A stretch of 22,041 nt of DNA from Deferribacteraceae bacterium (lineage in GTDB: Bacteria; Chrysiogenota; Deferribacteres; Deferribacterales; JAISNW01), in the NCBI GenBank assembly GCA_031278965.1, contig JAITJJ010000207.1:1-22041 (forward strand), written 5' to 3'. Positions 7,937 to 13,981 of the stretch are shown here, one piece after another. The translations under genes were made by a program, and so were the position numbers. The notes under the pieces were generated by a model that saw only the letters and a list, made by a program, of their open reading frames with translations, did not search any database and was not told where the DNA came from. The first letter of the stretch is position 1; every line of letters starts with the position of its first letter.

Positions 7937-9018
7937 GCCCGTATTACCACCTCCGAAACCGTGTCTACCTCATCCTCCGTTAAATATTGGTGGATAGGGA
8001 GGCTTAAAACTTCAGAGGCAACCTTTTCCGTAATCTCAAGTTTTGGCGCGGGAAAACCAAGCTCCTGCACGGATTTTTGAAGGTGACAGGGGATGGGGTA
8101 AAAGATTGCGGAGGCTATCCCCGCCTCAGTAAGAGCATCTATAACTTTTTGGCGGTTAGTTGTCCTAACTGTGAATTGATGATATATATGACCGCTTGCG
8201 TCCTCCTGAAAAGAAACGACCCCTGCCAGGCGGGTTCTGTATCTCTGTGCAAAACGGCGGCGGCGGGCATTAAAATCATCAAGATATTTTAACTTTACCG
8301 AGAGGACTGCCGCCTGAATATCGTCCAGGCGGCTATTAACTCCAATCAGATCGTGATAGTAACGCTTGGAGCTTCCGTGTTCTTTAAGCATTCGCACATT
8401 TTCAGCAACCTTGTCGTTGTTGGTGGCAACCAGCCCGCCGTCCCCGTAGCCGCCGAGATTTTTTGTAGGATAAAAGCTAAAAGTTGCGGCTGTTCCGAAA
8501 GAACCTGTTTTCTTTGCATTGTACTCCGCTCCGAAGGCTTGGGCGCAGTCCTCTATCACCGCCAGATCGTGTTTTGAGGCTATTTCCGTGAACTCATCCA
8601 TTTTGCAGGGAAGCCCAAAGAGATGGACAGGGATTATTGCCCTTGTTTTTTCCGTAATATTCTCTTCAATGCGGGCGGGATCCAAGTTTAAGGTATTTTC
8701 ATCAATATCCGCAAATACAGGTACCGCACCTATCCGCACAGTGCTTTCAACCGTTGCGAAAAAAGTGTTGGCGGTGGTTATTACCTCATCTCCCGGCTTA
8801 ACTCCCGCCGCCAAAAGAGCAAGAAATATGGCATCTGTGCCGTTTGCAACACCGATGGCGTGTTTCACTCCCAAATATTGCGCGGCTTTATTCTCAAATT
8901 CCCGCACCCTCGGGCCGTTTATAAATAGGGTATCCTCAAAGGTTTTTCCGATAGCAGAGTAGATCTCCTCCCCTAAATTTTCAAGCTCGCGTTTTAAGTC
9001 CAGCATATTTATCTGCAT
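7927..9018 (-). CDS. DegT/DnrJ/EryC1/StrS-family PLP sugar aminotransferase
   Basis: This 363-aa enzyme is a PLP-dependent aminotransferase of the nucleotide-sugar type. It uses Glu or a similar donor to aminate a keto-sugar nucleotide for surface polysaccharide or LPS. Family landmarks in order are GVANGTDAIFLAL (phosphate-binding), PGDEVITTANTFFATV, the cofactor Asp157 in VIEDCAQAFGA, and the Schiff-base Lys186 in SFYPTKNLGGYGDGG, followed by NSRLDDIQAAVL. The exact sugar cannot be told; 3-amino- and 4-amino-6-deoxyhexose enzymes look alike at this level. An upstream TTG at 9033 extends the frame by five codons. I prefer the ATG at 9018 because it gives the usual MQINMLDLKREL N-terminus and has GGTGG six bases before it. 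It lies between the permease and waaA on the same strand, in an envelope-assembly context. Confidence 0.9.
   Translation of the reverse strand: MQINMLDLKRELENLGEEIYSAIGKTFEDTLFINGPRVREFENKAAQYLGVKHAIGVANGTDAIFLALLAAGVKPGDEVITTANTFFATVESTVRIGAVPVFADIDENTLNLDPARIEENITEKTRAIIPVHLFGLPCKMDEFTEIASKHDLAVIEDCAQAFGAEYNAKKTGSFGTAATFSFYPTKNLGGYGDGGLVATNNDKVAENVRMLKEHGSSKRYYHDLIGVNSRLDDIQAAVLSVKLKYLDDFNARRRRFAQRYRTRLAGVVSFQEDASGHIYHQFTVRTTNRQKVIDALTEAGIASAIFYPIPCHLQKSVQELGFPAPKLEITEKVASEVLSLPIHQYLTEDEVDTVSEVVIRALR
7949..7954 (-). promoter_or_regulatory. Ribosome binding site for waaA inside the aminotransferase gene
   Basis: GGAGGT on the minus strand lies in the last codons of the upstream gene, 7 bases before an in-frame ACG and 13 before an in-frame ATT. 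It supports initiation upstream of the catalytic Glu codon, at a rare start codon. Confidence 0.45.
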
Positions 9019-9047
9019 TATATCCACCAACAATGAAATAGACTCTT

Positions 9048-9179
9048 ATGAGAGAGTATACTTTTTTTTCGGAATTATCAATAGAATGTGCGCAATACTA
9101 TGGGAGGGGCATTGAAGACAGAAGCCTTAAGCAATTTTTGAAAGAATTGGTGAATAGTCTGACTGCAACATTCACTTAA
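9048..9179 (+). CDS. Possible 43-aa small ORF, unrecognised
   Basis: An ATG-to-TAA frame in the gap between the aminotransferase and permease genes, on the opposite strand, encodes a protein-like amphipathic peptide: MREYTFFSELSIECAQYY, then GRGIEDRSLKQFLKEL, then VNSLTATFT. The charged and hydrophobic residues alternate as in a real helical protein. There is no convincing ribosome binding site, and it overlaps the candidate promoter of the opposite gene. It may be a short gene, a relic, or chance. Confidence 0.22.
   Translation: MREYTFFSELSIECAQYYGRGIEDRSLKQFLKELVNSLTATFT
9055..9081 (-). promoter_or_regulatory. Candidate promoter for the aminotransferase-waaA pair
   Basis: On the minus strand TTGATA (9076-9081) and TATACT (9055-9060) are separated by 15 bases, which is short. 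An A8 run lies in the spacer. Transcription would begin about 30 bases before the ATG at 9018. The 183-base gap after the permease gene makes a separate promoter reasonable. Confidence 0.4.
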
Positions 9180-9216
9180 AAAATGTTCGTTTTTTTGTTG
9201 ATCTTCCATACGGATA

Positions 9217-10434
9217 TCATACTTGCAGAGCTTTTACGGGAACTGTACGGCTTGCTTTTACAGCAGGGTAGAGCCCTGCTGCCACCCCTGAAAGGATGGA
9301 GGCAAAAAGACCTACAAAAGCAGCTGCTGCTGATAAAACAAAGGGGAGATCGGCAAAATAGGATATGACTACCGATATAACACTGCCTATAAAGATACCG
9401 AATACCCCGCCCAATATCCCGATATAGCCGGATTCAAATAAAAATTGGAACAATATATCACTTCTGGTGGCGCCTATGGCGCGTTTTATCCCTACCTCTA
9501 CTATGCGCTGATTTACAATAAGGAGCATTAGGGAAAATATCCCCACAGAACCAATAATGAAAGCAAGGGCTGCCGAAGCGCTCCCCAGAGAGGAAGCAAG
9601 GCGGATTAATGTTCGTGATGTTTCCTCCTCGTTTATAGGGTTTATCATCTCAAAATCGTTAAGTTCGCCGGGCGGTATTCTGTGCTGAATACGAAGAATA
9701 GCTGAAACGTCCGCCGATATGGCGTCAAAATCCTCCCATTCCCTCATTTGAACAGCTATCTCATTGAGATAGTTTTGATTAAACAACCTCGTCTCCGCTG
9801 TGGTTACAGGAATATAAATTACGGTGTCACGGTCATTGCCGCCGGAATCTACTCCTTTTTCTTCAAAAACCCCTGCCACTGTAAAAGAGGTGGTTCCTAA
9901 AAAAATAGTTTTGCCGATGGCGGCTTCCTCGCCAAAAAGGGTTTTATAAACATTACTTCCAAGCAGCGCCACCTTTTCACGCGTTATCATTTCATCGTCA
10001 GTAAAAGGTTGTCCTTCGGCGATATGGAGCCCCCGCAGTTCAAAATATACATTGTCAACCCCCAGCACATTGACGGAATTCATAGTGCTGTTTAGGTATT
10101 TCGCACTCCTTGAGCCGCGTATGCAGGGAGATGCTTTCATTACATTCTGAACACGGAGAACAGCGGTAACGTCATCATATTTCATAGTCTTAATCCGCTC
10201 GCGCCGCATCATACGGCCTGCCACTCTGGGAGGGCGGGCAAATATGGTAACCACTTTATCGCCTATCTCTTTTATATCCTCCGCAACCTGTGTATTTAAA
10301 GCAAGGGATACATTCTGCACTATAACAAGCGCCATCGCGCCCAGCAGAACCCCGATAACCGCAATCATCGTGCGCACCCTGTAAGCGGATAAAACCGCTT
10401 GAACTTGCGAAAAAATCAGTGAAAAGCGTTTCAT
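9217..10434 (-). CDS. MacB/FtsX-type ABC transporter permease
   Basis: The 405-aa inner-membrane protein has the MacB permease layout. An N-terminal membrane helix (about residues 20-44, MIAVIGVLLGAMALVIV) is followed by a large periplasmic MacB_PCD-like domain (about 45-285), with segments such as VNVLGVDNVYF, LGSNVYKTLFGEEAAIGK and FTVAGVFEEKGVD. A three-helix FtsX domain follows (about 286-395), with VEVGIKRAIGATRSDILFQFL and the closing GLYPAVKASRTVPVKAL. Such permeases work with a separate ATPase, often with a periplasmic adaptor, as mechanotransmission machines for export or lipoprotein release. No ATPase gene is in the window, so the partner must be elsewhere. Its ATG is three bases past the rfbD stop, with AAGG in the end of rfbD as ribosome binding site, so translation is coupled. 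Substrate unknown. Confidence 0.87.
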   Translation of the reverse strand: MKRFSLIFSQVQAVLSAYRVRTMIAVIGVLLGAMALVIVQNVSLALNTQVAEDIKEIGDKVVTIFARPPRVAGRMMRRERIKTMKYDDVTAVLRVQNVMKASPCIRGSRSAKYLNSTMNSVNVLGVDNVYFELRGLHIAEGQPFTDDEMITREKVALLGSNVYKTLFGEEAAIGKTIFLGTTSFTVAGVFEEKGVDSGGNDRDTVIYIPVTTAETRLFNQNYLNEIAVQMREWEDFDAISADVSAILRIQHRIPPGELNDFEMINPINEEETSRTLIRLASSLGSASAALAFIIGSVGIFSLMLLIVNQRIVEVGIKRAIGATRSDILFQFLFESGYIGILGGVFGIFIGSVISVVISYFADLPFVLSAAAAFVGLFASILSGVAAGLYPAVKASRTVPVKALQV

Positions 10435-10436
10435 AA

Positions 10437-11384
10437 TTAACCTTTTTTGATGGTTTTCTTCCTCTTATTGGGGAAAACCCCGATCCCTTTCGGCTCTTTA
10501 AAGCCCATATCCTGCATAAGGAGCTTAAAGGAGGTATTCCAGTCCGGCATAATAACTCCGAAGGCGCTGTTTAACTTATGGTTATCAAGGAGGGAGTATT
10601 TTGGGCGCAGCGCCTTCATAGGATATTCACCCGTTGAAACAGGATAGATTGTTATTCGTTTCCCAAAGTTTGACTCGTAATATTTGGCTATGGCTACAGC
10701 AAACTCATACCAAGTGCAGCTGCCGCCGCATGACATATTATAAAAACCGCTGAAAGACGGATCGTATGCTTCCTTTTGGGAGAGAATGAGCCCTACCCCT
10801 TCCGCCAGAAAACGGCACCATGTGGGAGCACCGAGTTGATCATTTAATATTCTCATCTCACTGGTATTTTTGCACATATCAAGCATAGTAAGCAGAAAGT
10901 TCCTCCCCCGCGCTCCGTAAACCCAACTTGTTCTGAATATAAGGTGTTTTACACCGGTGGCGGTAATGGCGATATCTCCCATAATCTTGCTCTTCCCATA
11001 AACCGAAAGGGGGTTGAAAAGATCGCTTTCGTGATATGGCGCACCCTTTGTGCCGTCATAGGCAAAATCCGTAGAAAAGTGAACCATAAGTCCGCCGTTC
11101 TTTTTCAACTCCTCCGCAATAACTCCCGGCGCAACGCCGTTAATCTGGTTTGCGGTGTTCTCCTCGCTTTCCGCCCTGTCCACAGATGTGTATCCCGCGG
11201 TGTTTACCACCACGTCCGGCTTCACTTCACGCATTATGCGTAGTATGCTATCAGGGCTTGCCATATCAACCTCTTCTTTGTCAATCCCCGTAACGCTCCC
11301 AAGCAGAGGGAGAACCCGCATAAGTTCATAACCGATCTGACCGGCATGCCCTGTCAGAAGAATCTTGGTCTTATGTACCAGCAA
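10437..11384 (-). CDS. rfbD: dTDP-4-dehydrorhamnose reductase
   Basis: This 315-aa SDR-extended enzyme carries out the last step of dTDP-L-rhamnose synthesis, reducing dTDP-4-keto-rhamnose with NAD(P)H. The nucleotide-binding motif TGHAGQIG is at residues 11-18. Catalytic residues are Thr105 (STDFAYDG), Tyr129 and Lys133 (YGKSK), matching the Salmonella RmlD positions within one residue. NPLSVYGKSK and RTSWVYGARG are typical. The tail is basic (NKRKKTIKKG) and slightly longer than usual. The start is TTG at 11384, supported by AGGAG six bases upstream; no better start fits the N-terminal beta strand. The other dTDP-rhamnose genes (rfbA, rfbB, rfbC) are not in the window. A related NDP-sugar reductase cannot be excluded. 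Confidence 0.9.
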   Translation of the reverse strand: MLVHKTKILLTGHAGQIGYELMRVLPLLGSVTGIDKEEVDMASPDSILRIMREVKPDVVVNTAGYTSVDRAESEENTANQINGVAPGVIAEELKKNGGLMVHFSTDFAYDGTKGAPYHESDLFNPLSVYGKSKIMGDIAITATGVKHLIFRTSWVYGARGRNFLLTMLDMCKNTSEMRILNDQLGAPTWCRFLAEGVGLILSQKEAYDPSFSGFYNMSCGGSCTWYEFAVAIAKYYESNFGKRITIYPVSTGEYPMKALRPKYSLLDNHKLNSAFGVIMPDWNTSFKLLMQDMGFKEPKGIGVFPNKRKKTIKKG

Positions 11385-11469
11385 AATATACTCCTAAATA
11401 GTGTTTTATGCCGCCTAAAGTTAAGTAAGCGTTTAATATATTGTCAGCTTTCAAACATCTTTGGCAAAA

Positions 11470-12441
11470 GCTCCACTGCGTTAGAGAACCAATAATTTCA
11501 ACCACCTTTTCAAGCAGCAAATCCAAACACTCCGCTATTTCAGTATTAGGCAAACCATTAAAATACAACTTTCCGACGGCTTGAACATTCTTCGCCTCCA
11601 GAGTTTGCAAAAAAATAATTACGCTCTTCCTCCAACGTTTGTGAAACTCTTTAATATTGTTTCTCAAATATCATTGCAATGTTCTCCAACATCTTAGCCC
11701 CCTCCCTGCTCAGCACCGTGCCTATTGCCTCGTCTCTTGCCCCTTCCGGTATTTCAGCCTTCTTGAAATACCCAGAAATTATCTGAACCAATAACTCTCT
11801 TATATCTTCCGGTATCTCTATCTTGCTCAATATCTCCTGCAATTCAACCTTTAACTTATAAAAATCGGCATGACCCTCCGCCTTGCTCAATAACAAAAAT
11901 ACCGACAAAACATCCTTAAATCCCTTTATGCTCTCCTTGTCATATCCGCTTAAGTTAATCAGTTCATATTCAAACTTGGGAATATATCGCTCAAATATAT
12001 CATATCCTCTGGTCTTATACAAGAAGTTCAACTCCGCCGTCCATTCCCGCTTCCCCTCATAAAACACTATCGGAATTACAAGTGGATATTAAGGAGTCTT
12101 TAGCCCTCGTTATCCCTCTTCTCTCTTTCTCACACTCCTTCTCATACTCTGAAAGGATATATATGGTATACCTCAGAACCCGCAGCTTACTGAGGACTGA
12201 TGCTCCAATAAAACTATAAAAAGGTATCGCCATCCAATCTAACCTTCTTTACCATATCGGCGTGCTTGCTGTCCGTATCGAGGGGTAAAAAGTCTTTCTT
12301 TTAATCCTCTGTATCATCAGGCTTTATATCTTTGAACAGAGGTATTTTAGGGGATAGAAAATCCCGCAGGAAATCCGCAAAGAGCTCCGGCTGCTCAAAG
12401 ATTCTCTTGAAACTGTTGTCTTTAAGGCCGCGGGTTGACAT
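11470..12441 (-). pseudogene. Rpn-family recombination-promoting nuclease (PD-(D/E)XK), multiply broken
   Basis: The minus strand reads as an Rpn/putative-transposase family nuclease cut into pieces. From the ATG at 12441 comes the N-terminus DNSFKRIFEQPELFADFL, ending at an in-frame TAA (12301-12303). The same frame then gives ADMVKKVRLDGD. A shift near 12220 gives FIVLLEHQSS, the core nuclease strand. A shift near 12180 gives LRYTIYILSEYEKECEKE. Another near 12095 gives YPLVIPIVFYEGKREWTAEL, which stays open from 12067 down to 11651. A last shift near 11660 gives the family's C-terminal helix pair (VQAVGKLYFNGLPNTEIAE). The final open frame runs on to 11371 into the rfbD start, but likeness ends by about 11470. 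Intact members are DNases that stimulate RecA-independent recombination. This copy is dead. Confidence 0.8.
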
Positions 12442-12524
12442 ATCATCGCCTTTGCCACAGTTATTTATAAGAATATTTTAACAAAAATCCAAAAGATAAC
12501 AAGATAAATTACAATACTTAACAG

Positions 12525-12553
12525 TTGACACGGTTGACTTTGATTTTTATAAT
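12525..12553 (+). promoter_or_regulatory. Consensus sigma70 promoter for the sbcDC operon, leaderless geometry
   Basis: TTGACA (12525-12530) and TATAAT (12548-12553) are perfect hexamers 17 bases apart. The predicted start point, 12558-12562, falls on the ATG at 12560, leaving no room for a ribosome binding site. A second TTGACT overlaps at 12534-12539. Confidence 0.8.
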
Positions 12554-12559
12554 CAAGAT

Positions 12560-12814
12560 ATGAGGCTTGCCAAGCGAAAGAGAAAAGATATCCAGATATT
12601 GGAAGATGCGGCGAAGCAACTTAACGTTACCGTTCGTTATGAAAAAACCTCCGCCCGCGGCGGGCTCTGCCGGGTTGATGAAAAATACCATATCATAGTT
12701 GATCCTAAGGCAAGTGATGATTATAAAGCAGAACTTTTAAGGAGTTCGCTTAAAAAACTAAATCTATCTGGACTTTTTCTCACCCCTCTGGCACGGGAAA
12801 TATTAGAATCCTAA
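12560..12814 (+). CDS. Small conserved protein of unknown function upstream of sbcD
   Basis: The 84-aa protein starts with a basic patch (MRLAKRKRKD), followed by a predicted helix (IQILEDAAKQL), then strands VTVRYEKT and GGLCRVDEKYHIIVDP, and a helical end (LLRSSLKKLNLSGLFLTPLA). The core, 'vRYE....GGLCR.....iivD', matches an uncharacterised small-protein family that I recall from several diderm phyla; no function is known to me. No signal peptide or membrane segment is seen, so it is probably cytosolic. It ends with TAA directly abutting the sbcD ATG, making it the first gene of the sbcDC operon and hinting at a role linked to that nuclease. The start is the ATG at 12560; a TTG at codon 13 is the only near alternative and also lacks a ribosome binding site. 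Confidence 0.85.
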   Translation: MRLAKRKRKDIQILEDAAKQLNVTVRYEKTSARGGLCRVDEKYHIIVDPKASDDYKAELLRSSLKKLNLSGLFLTPLAREILES

Positions 12815-13981
12815 ATGAAACTAATTCATACTTCAGACTGGCACCTTGGGCGCTTCCTCACAGGACGGAGCAGGGCGGAGGAACAGCGCTCTTTCTTAAA
12901 CTGGCTTATTGATATTATGGCGGAGGAGCGGGCGGACATTCTCCTTGTTGCGGGAGATATATTTGAAACCCCTACCCCATCCAATGCCGCACAACAGCTA
13001 TACTATAATTTTTTAAGCCTTGCCTGCACCCTCTGCCGTCTTACGGTGATAATTCGGGGAAATCACGACTCCGCTTCCCTCCTTTCCGCCCCCAAAGAGC
13101 TCCTTAAAGTCTTAAATGTATCTGTTGCGGGGGAACCTGCGGAAAATCCGGAGGACAGTATAATAGTATTAAAAGATGCGCCCCGGGCGATAATCTGTGC
13201 CTTTGCATATATGGCGGATAAAACTACGATACTAAAACACTATTCTGACGTAATATCTCTGGCGGAGGTTAAGCAGAAAGAGATATTGACTGAGTACGGG
13301 GAGAAGGCTCCCATAATAGCTCTTGCTCATCTCACCGTTGAGGGGCTTTCAGATGATATTTTAGGAAGATACTCCGCCTTAAAGGAAGAAGCGGTTGAAC
13401 TCGGGGAATTGGCTGCAAGGGTTGATTATTTTGCTCTGGGGCATATCCACTCCGCGTTTCCTGTCCGGGCTATCCCCCACCTTAGATATTCCGGTTCGCC
13501 GATAAATATGAACCCTATGAAGAGCAGTGCGGGTAAAAAGATTGTCGTTGCGGAATTTAACGGCGGACTTCGTGAAATCAGAGAGATTCCCGTGCCAGTG
13601 TTTCAAGAGATAATCGTTATTGAAGGGAGTATTCAAATGGTTTCGGATGAGTTGAAGAGCCTTGTAAGCGCAGGCATTAAGGTGTGGGTATTGGTCAAAT
13701 ACAGCGGGACGGAAACGTACTCGGAAGCCAGGGAGACATTTAACGAGATCGTAAAAGATAGCGGTGTGGAAGTAATTGATGCGGAGAGGTTCTCAGAACC
13801 GGACATATCTCTTGACGGCGAAACGGTGGATTCCCGCAATCCTCTCCGCACCTTTAAGAGAATCTTGGAGATGAAAGATGTTGCGGAGGAAGACCGAGAG
13901 GAACTTATCGCAGCTTTTAATGAGGTTTTGCTCTCGCTAAACACATTATCGCCGGACACGCTCTTATCAGATACGTTATGA
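12815..13981 (+). CDS. sbcD: SbcCD nuclease subunit D (Mre11-type phosphodiesterase)
   Basis: The 388-aa protein is the nuclease half of the SbcCD (Mre11-Rad50) complex, which cuts DNA hairpins, palindromes and protein-blocked ends. The Mn-binding phosphoesterase motifs are complete: Asp8 and His10 in HTSDWHLG, Asp48 in VAGDIFETP, Asn83-His84 in RGNHDS, His171 in LAHLTVEG, and His209-x-His211 in GHIHSAFP. The C-terminal capping region follows, ending in Ser/Thr/Leu-rich sequence. The start ATG directly follows the stop of the 84-aa gene without a strong ribosome binding site, so translational coupling is likely. The end overlaps the sbcC start by four bases (ATGA, 13978-13981). Length agrees with the family (about 380-410 aa). 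Confidence 0.96.
   Translation: MKLIHTSDWHLGRFLTGRSRAEEQRSFLNWLIDIMAEERADILLVAGDIFETPTPSNAAQQLYYNFLSLACTLCRLTVIIRGNHDSASLLSAPKELLKVLNVSVAGEPAENPEDSIIVLKDAPRAIICAFAYMADKTTILKHYSDVISLAEVKQKEILTEYGEKAPIIALAHLTVEGLSDDILGRYSALKEEAVELGELAARVDYFALGHIHSAFPVRAIPHLRYSGSPINMNPMKSSAGKKIVVAEFNGGLREIREIPVPVFQEIIVIEGSIQMVSDELKSLVSAGIKVWVLVKYSGTETYSEARETFNEIVKDSGVEVIDAERFSEPDISLDGETVDSRNPLRTFKRILEMKDVAEEDREELIAAFNEVLLSLNTLSPDTLLSDTL

Noticed and set aside
8519..8962. Plus-strand frame of 147 codons inside the aminotransferase gene
   Set aside because: Antisense shadow of a well-supported DegT-family gene.
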